Position numbers and translations under genes: made by a program
Shown: one piece after another, positions 53,015 to 64,000 of the stretch
Numbering within the stretch: the first letter of the stretch is position 1
Layout: every line of letters starts with the position of its first letter
The notes under the pieces: generated by a model
Seen by the model: the letters and a program-made list of their open reading frames with translations, nothing else
The model's database searches: none
What the model was told of the DNA's origin: nothing
Assembly (NCBI GenBank): GCA_030248195.1
Contig: JASAND010008357.1
Span: 1-64,000 of the forward strand
DNA: 64,000 nucleotides
Direction of reading: 5' to 3'
Source of the DNA: Trissonchulus latispiculum
Lineage: Eukaryota; Nematoda; Enoplea; Enoplida; Ironidae

Positions 53015-53490
53015 TCGGCATAATGTCTTTGATGTGTTACAGCAAGAGTTTTCTACACCTTTGCAAGTGCTTAAGCTTTTTCCAATTTTAGCTTAATTAC
53101 GGTAGTGCTTAGATTCACACCTTTAGTAAGCTTGAGGTGGTAACTAAGCCTACCGCAAACTAATTGAAAAATATAGTAATATGGATTTGCAGTTGACTGT
53201 AATTAGGTTTCTGCCATTTAAAATAATACGAATTGTTAGCTTTTGGTTTCGGCATAATGTCATTGATGTGTTACGGCGAGAGTTTGCTACGCCTTTGAAA
53301 GTGCTTACGCTTTTTTTCCAATTTTAGCTTAAGTATGGTAGTGCTTGCTTTCTAAGACACCTTTAGTAACTTGAGGTGGTAACTAAGCCACAGCAAACTA
53401 AATGAAAAATCCAGTAATATAGATTTGCAGTTGACTGTAAAGTAGACTTCTGCCATTTAAATTAATACGAATTGTTAGCTTTTGGTTTCG
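53015..53490 (+). repeat. Tandem duplication, about 235-240 bp unit
   Basis: Copy 1 (about 53015-53248) and copy 2 (about 53249-53490) both start TCGGCATAATGTC and end TTGTTAGCTTTTGGTTTC, with substitutions and small indels between them. Each contains TTGAGGTGGTAACTAAGCC. No coding frame is conserved between copies. Confidence 0.8.
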
Positions 53491-54249
53491 ACTCATTTAC
53501 ATAGGTGCATAAGGATACCAACCATGTAGTCTTTATAAAAACTGGCAAAACGGATTTGGTTAACCAATTACTTCGGAATTCTATATAAGTGAAGTTAAGC
53601 GAAAAGCATATTATATTTACATATGCTAAATACTTGTAATGTAAATGTAAATTTAAATTAAATGCAAATACTAAATGCAAATTTAGTTGGTAGCATCAGT
53701 CCATAATTCTATTAAAAAATGAATAGTATGTAAGCCACTTGGCTTAAGGGGGCTGCTAAAGATTTGCCCCGACTTTGTCCGATTGGCCTTTAGGCCTTTA
53801 GGCACAGATGCATAAGTGTTGTCGGGCAAAAAACGTCGGATACTGAGATCTTAGCTGCCCTCCAGCCAGGTGCAGTTGTCGCGTTTATGTGCCCTACCCT
53901 CCATCTTTCACAACTACCAACATAATTGATCAAAAAATTCTGCTGGCTGTTACATAGATCCTAGTTTAAAGATTGCCACTTGGTTATCATGAATTGGCAA
54001 ATGTGCCTTAATCAGCAGAATAATGCTAAACTGCTGTATCTTATCGGCAACTAAGGGAATTGATCTTCAAATTTGGGCTTTCGCACAAAATTAAAAAATG
54101 TTTTTAAATTTTAATTCTCGTGCAAGCTATAGCGAAATGGTACCCTCAAAAACGAGAATATCAAATTTTTTGAAATTGAACATTTTTGAGATATTTGTAC
54201 TCAGCGTGATTGAAAATACTCCCTCACCAAATTTCAGCTCGATTAGTGA
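53491..54249. other. Non-coding stretch, nothing recognised
   Basis: AT-rich sequence with CATTTAAATTTACATTTACA-like short repeats near 53630-53690. No TIRs or genes seen. Confidence 0.5.
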
Positions 54250-54258
54250 AGGTTTGCG

Positions 54259-55692
54259 ACGTGTGTCTCCTTGACACCCCCACTTAATGATCCATTTGTA
54301 AAACTGATTGATCCAGACGCAGCATGAGATGGAGTGAATGATCCAGCAATTATTTTCATTGATCCACCCGTCAATTTTGCACAAATACCGCTTTTATATG
54401 TGGTTCGCCAAATACCATTTTGCGAACCAACTTAATGATCCAACTGCGGGAGTCACATCATTTGAAAGAGAATTTCCCGTTTTCAATGATCCACAAACCC
54501 AAAAATACGAAAGTGCTTAGAAAAAATTTAATTTCAATTTAAAAAGTTAAAACTTTCCAGGGATTTAACAGAAAATGCTTGCCTTCAACCTCATTAGTGT
54601 GCTTGCTGTCCGCTCACCGAAATCTGATCGGTTTGATTACAAAATTCTGACACAACCAATTCCTTTAATTTCTGTTATTTTATGTTAATTTTGTTTGATG
54701 TAACTCCGTATAGTTTCCTCTAATTGTTTATTGTTTCAAAATTAGCGAAAATGTAGAGCAAAATTTCAAATTTTGCACCTATACAATTTTGAATGTCTGA
54801 CTTGCCGTCCGCTCACCGACAACGGGCAGGGTTGCGCGCAAATGACAAAATTTTATATTCTTTTATTATCAGTGTTGATAAAGGTTTTCGACGTCGCTGA
54901 ACACGAATATTCAGTTCTTTTGGCAAGTAAAACTTTGTTTCGTCTTGAACAACCAGGTAAACTAAGTTGAAAGACATTGCTGCAGTTACGTAATCATACG
55001 AAAGCTACCACTGATTTTCTATACGAAACAAAAGAACTGAATATTCGTGTTCAGCGACGTCGAAAACATTTATCAACACTGATAATAAAAGAATATAAAA
55101 TTTTGTCATTTGCGCCCAACCCTGCCCGTTGTCGGTGAGCGGACGGCAAGTCAGACATTCAAAATTTTATAGGTGCAAAATTTGAAATTTTGCTCTACAT
55201 TTTCGCTAATTTTGAAACAATAAACAATTAGAGGAAACTATACTGAGTTACATCAAACAAAATTAACATAAAATAACAGAAATTAAAGGAATTGGTTGTG
55301 TCAGAATTTAGTAATCAAACCGATCAGATTTCGGTGAGCGGACAGCAAGCACACTAATGAGGTTGAAGGCAAGCATTTTCTGTTAAATCCCTGGAAAGTT
55401 TTAACTTTTTAAATTGAAATTAAATTTTTTCTAAGCACTTTCGTATTTTTGGGTTTGTGGATCATTGAAAACGGGAAATTCTCTTTCAAATGATGTGACT
55501 CCCGCAGTTGGATCATTAAGTTGGTTCGCAAAATGGTATTTGGCGAACCACATATAAAAGCGGTATTTGTGCAAAATTGACGGGTGGATCAATGAAAATA
55601 ATTGCTGGATCATTCACTCCATCTCATGCTGCGTCTGGATCAATCAGTTTTACAAATGGATCATTAAGTGGGGGTGTCAAGGAGACACGCGT
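54259..55692. mobile_element. 1.43 kb fold-back element with 9 bp target duplication (MULE-like)
   Basis: AGGTTTGCG occurs directly outside both ends (54250-54258 and 55693-55701). The termini are ACGTGTGTCTCCTTGACA and its reverse complement with one change. Arms of about 660 bp (54259-54920 and 55025-55692) are nearly identical and surround a spacer of about 100 bp. Identical 60-codon frames in both arms (54338-54520 on + and 55431-55613 on -) are mirror images. The interior repeats GATCCA/TGGATC boxes. Long TIRs plus a 9 bp duplication fit the Mutator superfamily. No transposase is present. Confidence 0.85.
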
Positions 55693-55701
55693 AGGTTTGC
55701 G

Positions 55702-57030
55702 ACTTCTTAGGCCGTGGGCATCTTCTATACAGGATCCGATAGACAAAGAGTGATTTAGCAATTTTTGAAGTTTCAAGTTGACATAAAAATTTTCAGATGG
55801 CAGAATGCTCATCGTTTTGTTTGTTGAAGAGGGGGTTGACAAAACGTGCCACATGTCCATTTGGGATAGCCAATCAGATTACAGAGGTCCCCTTCGCTAA
55901 AACCGGGGGGGGGGCTGAAGGCTTACGGTAGATTCATCTTAATATCGAAAACCAAACGAGGAACATAGAATTGATCTGGCTAACACTGTGTGTCTCTGTT
56001 CTTAGCACAATGATCGCCAAGACTTTGTTCAGACTTTTATGGGCTGTTCAGTCCGTTTTTGTAGGCTAATTAGACAAAATGCTTGATTGCGGCTTCAACG
56101 GTCCAAAAACCTAATATTTCTTTGTTTTCGCAGTAATTTCTTTGCGCTAACACCGCTTGTCTGACGTAATCAGGAGTTGTCGTCAAGGAAGCCAGCCAGG
56201 AAAGGCAGTTTGCTGAGTCATAACCTAACAAAAATCTGAAGCAAACACGCAAAATGGCTAATTAAACTGAAGGCAATTAACAAAGACAGAAAATCAAAAA
56301 TGAACATAGGGTCGGATCCTGGGGGGCTTGTCTGTGCAGAGAAGAATTTGAGGAGGGCTTGTACCTTGGACAGAAATTTTCAAAGATTTTGTCCCAAAAT
56401 GAATGTTATGGAATTTGCAATTTTTAAAAAACTTTGCAACAAAGTAGGTATATCAAGTCTAAAAAAGATTTCAACATTCTGGTCAATTTTCTCGAAAACT
56501 TAATTAGGTAAAAAACTAATTGCAATCCTTGGGAACCAGGTCAAAATTTTATGGAAGGGAACGTGTTAAGTACAAAATTCTGAGCAGTCGGAAATTTTTG
56601 GGATTTCGTTGCGGGTACCTATTTTTTCGGTCCACTTATTTGGTCTTGATCGAATTTTCTTTACTTTTTCCCTATGAAAACAGGAGGACTTGTACCTAAT
56701 CCGGGCTGAAGGGGAGAGGGGGGGCTTGAATCCTCCACACCTCACCGCGTTAGCCTTCGATGCTAAGTATGTCTTACCAAGAATTATATACCTGCTAATA
56801 ACAACAAGAAAGTGTCTTAAATTGGGCGATGGGGTTAAAACTTGAGTTTATACTAAAAATTGCTGGGTTAACCTAACCAAAACCGAAAACTGGTTTGTTT
56901 TATAATAAAGGGTTAACCCGTAGGGTTAGCCTAACCTTGAAATTTTGGGGCTAACACCAAAATTGACTTAATCGGCATTAACCCCCTTTCTATAACATCG
57001 GGTCCAGTTAGGCGTTGATAGCATCGACCC
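55702..57030. other. Non-coding stretch with no assigned gene
   Basis: Contains a G-run near 55905-55913 and a GGTTAACC/GGTTAGCC-rich stretch (56860-56990) that may be a decayed TIR element. No conserved coding or RNA gene seen. Confidence 0.4.
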
Positions 57031-57640
57031 CAGGGCCAATTTCATAAAATTCTTGTAACTTGAACTTGCACTTGAACTTGCACTTGCACTTGAACTGCAA
57101 GTTCAACTTGACAGTGTTTCATAAAACTTTTCCTGCTCCTGGCGGAAATTAGCTAAGCAAGTTGCAAGACTTGACAACTTGTAAACGCAAGTTAAAGTGC
57201 AAGTTTGCAAGTAGCTGATTTAAAAAATTAACCAAAAATATGTAAAAATTCATGTAAATTTCAAAAATTAAAGAAATTGTCAGAAATTCACACTGTATTA
57301 GGACACTAATCTAAAGAGTGGCACAAAATTTCTCCAAAAACATTAAAATTAAAATAAGTTATAGCAATTTTTGTTTCATTTGTTTAATGAAAATTTACTC
57401 AACCGCTTGCACCGCAAGTGCAAGTTGCAAGTGCATGTATTGCCGATTTTTATAAAGCAAGATTCTGACCGCAAGTGTTAGCGGACAACTTGCAACTTGC
57501 GGACTTGCAACTTGCAGTTCAGGTGCAAGTACGCAAGTACCACTTGAGGGTTTATGAAACACTTCACTTGTAACTTGCACATGCAAGTTGCAACTTGCAT
57601 ATGCAAGTTGCAATTTTCAAGTTTCATGAAACTGCCCCTG
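57031..57640. mobile_element. TIR element rich in CAAGTTGCAAGT boxes
   Basis: The left end CAGGGCCAATTTCATAAAAT and the right end (minus) CAGGGGCAGTTTCATGAAAC are imperfect inverted repeats. Subterminal DNA on both sides is built of ACTTGCA/TGCAAGT boxes. CAGGG ends suggest a hAT-type MITE. I do not see a clear 8 bp target duplication. Confidence 0.55.
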
Positions 57641-60600
57641 GTACCAGTTGAATTCGGGTTCTTTATTTGTGTGTAACTTTCTGCCCTTAATAAAGTTCTC
57701 CTTGTTATTGGATCTCGCGAAGAGAGAGAGCATTTGACTTGTTCAGCTCGGCTAAGTCTTTCGTTCCGAGCCTGCTAACTGTAGCCAGGTATGTCGAAGT
57801 TTGATGCTTTCAGTCCCCGAACTTTTTGTTTATTTATAAAGAAATTAAATTAACCAATTACTCCCCTCTTACTGTCACTCCTCCAGTAAATAGGTACCTA
57901 CTGTACCTCATGTAAATAGTGCCCGTTTTATAGATTCTGTCAATGTTAGCTAAGAGACAGGCAATAGTGAATCAATACCGAATCAGAAGACAGTAAATCT
58001 CGACTAACGTTTAATTTCCATTTATTTTAAATTGAGACTATTTTGAAAATCAAAATGTTAAAATGAACCTCATTTCAGTTGTCACTACTTTGTAGGAACA
58101 GTCAAAATGAAACTCCTCTGCATTTGCTCGGGTCAGTCTAGTCAGTGTAGAGTCAGAATTTTGCTAACGTGAAACTGGCAATACTGACCCCTCCAAAAAT
58201 GATTGACCTTTTTGAAAATAAGTTTAAACTACCGTCTCTCTTGCAGAAAATGAGTTTCTACACTTGAATTGGCTATGATTGACTACCCCAGTACCCACAT
58301 TCTTTTCTTTTTTCCGAAAAGATGGCTGATATGTCATGTCGACGATACAAAATTGGCGAGCGTTTGACAATACAATTAGTGAATTATTTAATTAATTACT
58401 ATATAATTGTTGGTACAATTAGTTTCTAGGTACATTACCATGGGGTCTAAGTCAGAGGAGAGGTCTGAGAATGTTCCCTAGGTCAATTCAAATTCATTAA
58501 ATCGAATTCTTTCCACAGCAATAACAGTAACCTAAAATAAGATCACAAGGGAGTCTGCTGACATTTTATTCCCATTTCATTCAGCAAACTTTTTGCGGGG
58601 GGAAACTCTATAGTAGTCTTGCCTGTGCGAGAATGAAGGAAAGTCAGTGCTGTAGACAGCGAAAAATTTTAACAGAACTAATAAAGAAGCCATAGGGAAG
58701 GGATGGATTTGGGGTCCAATTAGTGACAGAGACTTTATCATGGTTTGAGTTTTTAGTAATCAGGGAAATTAGTGAACTCCTAGTGGTAGGTGCGAGCGTC
58801 ATTAGTTTTTGCCCAGGTATACGTACACGGTACCCAGAAATGTGTCTTCTCAATTTGAATGGCGGATCTCACTAATAGGAGGACTGCTACGACAATTTAC
58901 CAGCCGTGGAATTACAACACAGCAGGACCTACGGGCCGTATTCGAAGTAGGACTAAAATAGGATCAGTAGACACAAATTAGACACAGATTCTGTCAATAG
59001 GACCATTGCAACAACATTATACTTCGGTGTATAGGAGAAACCATTTACATCATCTTATAAAATCACCAACCATACCCTATAGACTAAGATAAGACCACTT
59101 GGAGGCTTCTCTTCATTGCATTGCGTAACTCTACTCAGTACCAGAATACGTAATTCCGGTTTTCATTTTGCAACTCAAAAGCGTTTCTACAAATTCGGAT
59201 GGTCGAATTATCAGTTCTCGGTTTCGCAGCATCTACTCTAGCCAAAACTGTAACCAAATTAGAAAATAATTTCCAAGGGCGTGCCAAATTTAGTTCGATG
59301 TTTTGTTCGTTTTCTAGATGTTGTAAACCTATAATGAACCAGTTATAGTTTACAACTTATATAATCATTAATCACCATATTTTTAGATATATTTTATTTT
59401 CAAGTTAGTGTTACAACTTACAATTCTTATAGTAATAAGAAGTTGTGTTGTGACCAAAATGCTAATATCAGTAGCTACTACATCCTTTGCGTTTCACCCC
59501 TAAGATAATGTTTCCATATTGGAAGACTTCAGTTTTAAACCATGTTTTAACCTTTTAAACCGTCTTTAAGGGCTTAGGGCATTAGCGCAGCTTTAGTTAG
59601 GTTAAAATGGTCAGTACTCAGTGGACAATTTGATGTGAATACTTTTTAATAAAGCAGACAACGTCATGAAATCAGAGAGAAGAACGGTTTGTTCTGAATT
59701 TCTGTAACTTCTGAAGAGTTTGAAAGGGTTGATCAATTGAAGAGAAAAAGAAGTACTGACAATAATATTGTTCACCAACTGCAATCTGAAGAAATTCACC
59801 CTTTCAACCGATTGTTTCGCTCAATTCAGCGATGTGCTAATTAATTTTTGGCTGAAACTGAGAAAATATGAAACAAGAAAATGTAGATTTTGATGAGACA
59901 AGTGCCAACGTCAGCATTCAAGCATTGCAATACTGTCAGAATATGGGAAAATATTCACTGTAGTTCCTTACATTTACAATGTTAGCTACATAGCTCTTAA
60001 CAGATATTTTAAGTGTGATCAGTCTAATTATGCATAGCATGCTACTCATGCTTCATGTAATATGAAATTACAACGAACATTTCCCCTCATCAAAACTATC
60101 GTTCCATAAATTCTCTCATGTAGTCTGTAAAATCAAAAGCTGATATAATATAATCAATATCTATCAAATAATATCAAGTATAAAAGTATGCTGTAGTATA
60201 ATGTATCAGCAATATGATGAAGAAGTATATGTAGGTTCAACAAAGTACAACTGTTCTTGGAAGGTGGACGCGGGTGCCCGTATGTCCACGTGGACAAATA
60301 TGGATAAAAGCTAGTCCTGTCCTTCTGTAAAAACGTTTGAAATTTCGCTTTTGTCTTTCAAAACTATTTTTCGTGCCTTCAGTTATAGCAACATCTCCAT
60401 TTTCGTAGTTATTTTCGTATAGACTCCAACACACTGCTGCTCTGACGATTTTGCTGAAAGGTTCTGAAGTATTTTCTTGATTAGTTTTCATTAGCTTAAT
60501 ATAAGCTTACATATTACGCCTAAAACTTTTGCACAACCAGGACTGGCCCGAAAAACGAATTTTAGATTCGTGCTCAGTGCCATACCTGCGTTTTCCTCTA

Positions 60601-60760
60601 AAAGGGTGCTGCATATTTTGGTGCGTAATTTGAGACCACAAGCTTTTATTTGAAAAAATAACACTGTGGATAGTGGATTGTCTACTTACAGGGGACTGTG
60701 GTCGGCCATTTAACCACTTAACTGAAAGTTATGCAAACGGAACATGCTTACATTCTCAAA
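57641..60760. other. Three-kilobase stretch without recognised features
   Basis: I examined both strands for conserved motifs, TIRs and tRNA boxes and found none I would defend. A minus-strand frame at 60237-60491 (84 codons) is not convincing. Confidence 0.4.
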
Positions 60761-60767
60761 AGTAAGA

Positions 60768-60815
60768 ACGGGGGTCTGGGGGGCTCGGCCCCCTCAGAAG
60801 TTGAAGAATTTTTGC
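60768..60815. repeat. GC-rich hairpin, GGGGGTCTGGGGGG family
   Basis: GGGGGTCTGGGGGGCTCGGCC-like sequence followed by CCCCTCAGAAGTTGAAGAA. It is one of about six copies of this hairpin in the window; the others are near 6187, 6408, 7418, 12153 and 12506. It sits directly before the minisatellite. Confidence 0.6.
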
Positions 60816-60869
60816 AGTTAAACTCCTCCCAAGAATTAATTTATAGCATCCGAATTTATAGCATCGCTA

Positions 60870-61760
60870 ATCCGAATTCGGTGCGTTAACAGGCCAAATC
60901 CGGTGCGTAGGTAAGCCAACTTCAGTGCGTCAGTAAAGGTGCATTCATAGTCGCAAACGCATAGAGACGCGCGTGGACGCCTCTGATTGTAACATGCCAT
61001 TTTAACCGTTTAAAATAAGTTGTAACAAATTCATGCTCACGAACGCATGCAGACACATCCATATGCGCGTCTGCTTGACACATTTCTATGAATGCACCTT
61101 AAGCCACATCCGGTGCGCAGTTAGATCAAATCTGGTGCGTCGCTGGGCTAAATTTGGTGCGCAGTCAAATTAAATCCGATGCGTCGGTAAGCCAAATCCG
61201 GTGCGCTGTTTAAACCAAATTTGGTCGGGCTATGCAAAAATTCGACGCTCAATCAAATTAAATCCGGTGCATCGGTAAGCCAAATTCGGTGCGTCAGAGC
61301 TGAATCCGGTGCGTAAAGTAAGCCAAATCCGGTGCGTACTTAGACCAAATCTGGTACGTAGCTGGGCCAGATTCGGTGCGCAGTCAAATTAAATCCGGTG
61401 CGTCGTTAAGCCAAATTCGGTGCGTCAGTAGGGCGAATCCGGTGCGTCAGTAGGGCGAAACCGGTGCGTCAGTAAGCCAAATCCGGTGCGCAGTATAGAC
61501 CAAATTTGTTGCGTGGGTAGGCAAAAATTCGACGCGCAGTTAAATTAATTCCGGTGCGTCAGTAGGCCGAATCCGGTGCGTGAGTTGATTTCTAGGTAGA
61601 TCTGGCATTGATAACAGAAATCCGGAGTGTTGCCATTTAACGGAAACTCAGTGCGTCGGTGGGTCAAATCGGGTGCGTAAATGAATAAATTCGAAGCATT
61701 CGTAACCACATCCGGTCCGTAGTTAGATCAAATCAGTGCGAGTTAACAAATTTGGTGTGT
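60870..61760 (+). repeat. Minisatellite, about 22 bp unit (CCGGTGCGTCAGTAAGCCAAAT)
   Basis: Roughly 30 imperfect units with core TCCGGTGCGT and spacer CAGTAAGCCAAA, varying between 18 and 30 bp. An interruption at about 60945-61085 contains CGCATAGAGACGCGCGTGGA-like sequence and its inverted partner. No coding frame persists through the array. Confidence 0.8.
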
Positions 61761-62156
61761 GGACAAGTCAAAACTGTGTGGAGTTGAAGATTCTAATGTG
61801 TAGAAACAGATGCGTAAATTACTCAAATTTGGCTCCGCGTCCAAATCTTCAAAAAATCATGTAGGTATCATTTTGGTGCTCGATTCTTCCAAAAACTCTT
61901 ATAGGTATCATTTCGGTGCGTATATGGGACCTGGGGTGGCCACCCCCCGTCCACCCCCCCCCCATTGCCCAGGTGTGCTCAGTGCCCCAAAAACCTCTGC
62001 CTGTTAACTTTTCAGTGAAGTCGGGACAACGCATTTTTTATCCCCTTGGCCCCCCATTAAGACTCCAAAAATTTATGTTTCAAAATTTTTGAATCCATCA
62101 GCCTCCAATTGCAGTTTTAGGCCTTTGCCCCGAATTAAAAAGATTATCAATGATTA

Positions 62157-62385
62157 GCAAGAGTACATAATAGATAAGAAAAACAACAATTGCCACACTA
62201 GTCTAGTCAGACAGCCAATCGGCTATTGCTCTCAGTTTCTTCAGCTACTGACTTCAGCGCACACCAACTCGCTAGCGTGCTGATCTGTGCTCTACACTAT
62301 GAGTGCTTTTGTGGCTGTGCTGTCTTTTTCGTGCGGTCAGTTTATGAAGAATGATGCTTGCCACACACTTATCTATTATGAACCA
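62157..62385. mobile_element. Partial MITE of the CAAGAGTACATAAT family
   Basis: Starts CAAGAGTACATAATAGATAA and continues to TTGCCACAC. An inverted partner GCCACACACTTATCTATTAT lies at about 62359-62380. The right terminal bases are missing, so the copy is truncated or diverged. A 135-codon frame beginning inside it (62287-62694) shows no known domain. Confidence 0.5.
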
Positions 62386-62694
62386 GTAAACTGCAATTCG
62401 AAAAGAACCAAGAAAATTGTAACAAGGTACGCGCACTCTATAAAGCAATGTTTGTTCAACACAAAAATATGTAAGTTTAGTTTAGGTAAACTCACAAGTA
62501 TACAATACGTTGGACGGGTGTATAAGCACCGCCAGTGTGATACAAGAAAAAGGTCTCAACAAGACATAGACAAGTCTGAGCTTCTAAAATCCAAACACAA
62601 GACTATCGTTTCGGAAGCAGCCCTCCTGTGTTATAGTTTACATTTAGCCATTTGGCCAAACCAATTTAAGACTGAAAGTGGTGCTCCTGTCTGA

Positions 62695-64000
62695 GAGAAA
62701 TGGAGTCAAGTTCACCGGATTAACTGTGACACTTGAGCAAAATTAGAAAGGAAATAAACTTGTATTAAGCTTAAGCTTTGCCTCAACCTTCCGTTTGATG
62801 TCACCTTGACTATCGGAATTGGCTGTCACTTCATGTGAGCGCCAGTGAATATTGTGACAATTAATATATAATCTGTAAGGCAGCCTTGAATCAAAAATAT
62901 AGATTATGCTAAGACAAGTCTTCTCCGTTTATGGAATTATTATTCCTAAAAAGTTTCCTTTTCTGTGTTAAATATCAGTCGTTCACGCCGAAAGGTTGAA
63001 ATTAGCTTTAACTAGTCCTGACCAGGGGTGGTTGAGTGGTAAAGCGTTCTACTAAAGATCAAAAACTTGGTGATTCGATCCCCACCCTCGACTTTTCTAC
63101 ACATCTTTCAAATCCTGATTTCAACCCATTCACACTTCGTTGATTTTCGGATTTGGAAAATACATTAATACTTAGAGAATTCGGACAGAGAAGAGATTGT
63201 ATCGGTCTAAAATATCTGTCTTGGTGGGTGGCACTGCAAATGTGACAAACTTTGACAAAAAGATGGTTGCTTTCCAAATCCAGGTATTTGCATAACAATT
63301 TAGATCTAATAACGATCTGTTGTGAAATGAATAGTTTTGAGGAAATAAGCTAGCCAGGAATAGAGCTAAGTCGTCTAGACAAAACTTGTGCTCCGTGAAC
63401 ATAAATTAGGCAAATATCTTCTCAAATGAATTCTGAATTCTCCAACATCTAACCCTGAAGAATAGCCATGTATGCTACTGAATAAGAACGGTAAAGGTAT
63501 GCAAACTAAGGTATGTGTGTGTTAATGTATATATGTATGTGTGTGTTAGAATATTGTTAAAGGTAGGCACTATAAAGAGTGAGTGGCTAATGTAAAAGCA
63601 ACCGGCAAAAAGTTTGGAACAGAGAACTATTTTTTGCTCTGGTAACTAAGCAAATGCTAATGTGGGGCTGAAAATGGGAGAAGGTAGCCTCCTTCTGAGA
63701 AAAGGATTAAAACATTTGAATTTAATCATCATTAATTGGCAGAAGTGACACAAATTTTGAATGTTGCCAGAAGGGACAAAAATGGAGCGAGCATTGAATA
63801 ACGGGAAAGAAAATGGAAAAGGTCATAAATTTTGGAATAAAAAATCTGAAAAATTTAAGAGAAATACTTCAAGCGATGAATTTAAATTTTTACTACAGCA
63901 ATCAGAGGAACAAAAATTAGTTTGACTTTTTCCCAAATATAGTAAAATCATGCGTAAACGTTTTTCCAACTAATTAATATATTTACAGATAATTAATTCT
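62695..64000. other. Terminal stretch; tRNA-like sequence only
   Basis: Apart from the tRNA-like sequence at 63025-63089 and a TATGTGTGTG microsatellite at about 63515-63550, I see no gene or element before the window ends. Confidence 0.45.
63025..63089 (+). tRNA. tRNA-like sequence (SINE head or pseudogene)
   Basis: GGGGTGG at 63025-63031 can pair with CCACCCT near 63082-63088 as an acceptor stem. GGTTGAGTGGTAAAGC is a box-A-like D-arm. TGGTGATTCGATCCCCA is a T-arm with box B. The CTAAAGA loop would give an AAA anticodon, but the anticodon stem is broken, so it is unlikely to be a working tRNA. The GTTGAGTGGTAAAGC form is typical of tRNA-derived SINE heads. Confidence 0.45.

Noticed and set aside
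54338..55613. Identical 60-codon frames on opposite strands as genes
   Set aside because: Same reason: they lie in the two arms of the MULE-like fold-back element.
60870..61760. CRISPR array
   Set aside because: Units are contiguous and degenerate with no unique spacers of constant size, and the DNA is eukaryotic.
62287..62694. 135-residue gene
   Set aside because: Starts inside a MITE remnant, with no domain, no Kozak-like context and no similarity I recognise.

Overview
The window is nuclear DNA of an invertebrate animal. The reasons are two long multi-exon genes with consistent GT-AG introns, an AT-rich background, a single-exon seven-transmembrane receptor, and a very dense load of short non-autonomous transposons. 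I cannot name the phylum from sequence alone. All gene calls come from reading conserved protein families by eye, because no database search was possible.

Region 1 (1-27436, + strand) is most of a BAZ1A/ACF1-type chromatin remodelling subunit gene. Its 5' end lies before the window. About 26 exons (roughly 1,180 codons) give, in order: the second half of a DDT domain, a charged linker, the WHIM/WSD region, a segment strongly resembling the CHDNT domain of Mi-2/CHD3-5 proteins, two PHD fingers, a long acidic tract, and a degenerate bromodomain at the C-terminus. The CHDNT-like module inside an ACF1-type protein is the most unusual protein-level observation here. An apparent one-base frameshift lies in the first exon, in the DDT domain.

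The introns of this gene are full of mobile elements. One is a three-level nest: a Penelope-type reverse transcriptase gene (about 4735-8055), split by a 1,750 bp hAT-like element with an 8 bp target duplication (5871-7620), which itself carries a miniature LTR element with two 189 bp LTRs (6650-7249). Other introns hold a minus-strand LTR, hAT-like elements with target duplications, a TTAA-flanked piggyBac-like element and several long-TIR elements.

Region 2 (27437-40709) is about 13 kb with no confident gene. It contains two hAT-like elements with perfect 8 bp target duplications (30970-32086 and 32839-34689, the latter ending in AACCGG-rich TIRs), a fold-back MITE, microsatellites, tandem repeats and a few decayed exon-like open stretches.

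Region 3 (40735-50077, + strand) is a complete 12-exon CYP4-clan cytochrome P450 gene of 495 codons, with every diagnostic P450 motif. Its introns hold three very large fold-back elements, one of them a 1.24 kb palindrome.

Region 4 (51267-52430, - strand) is an intact, intronless 387-residue rhodopsin-class GPCR of peptide-receptor appearance, convergent with the P450 gene. Several canonical class A residues are altered.

Region 5 (52431-64000) has no confident protein gene. It holds a tandem duplication, a 1.43 kb fold-back element with a 9 bp target duplication (MULE-like), a CAAGTTGCA-rich TIR element, a 22 bp minisatellite of about 0.9 kb, and a tRNA-like/SINE-head sequence. The three genes show no sign of functional linkage; the common theme is the repeat load between and inside them.
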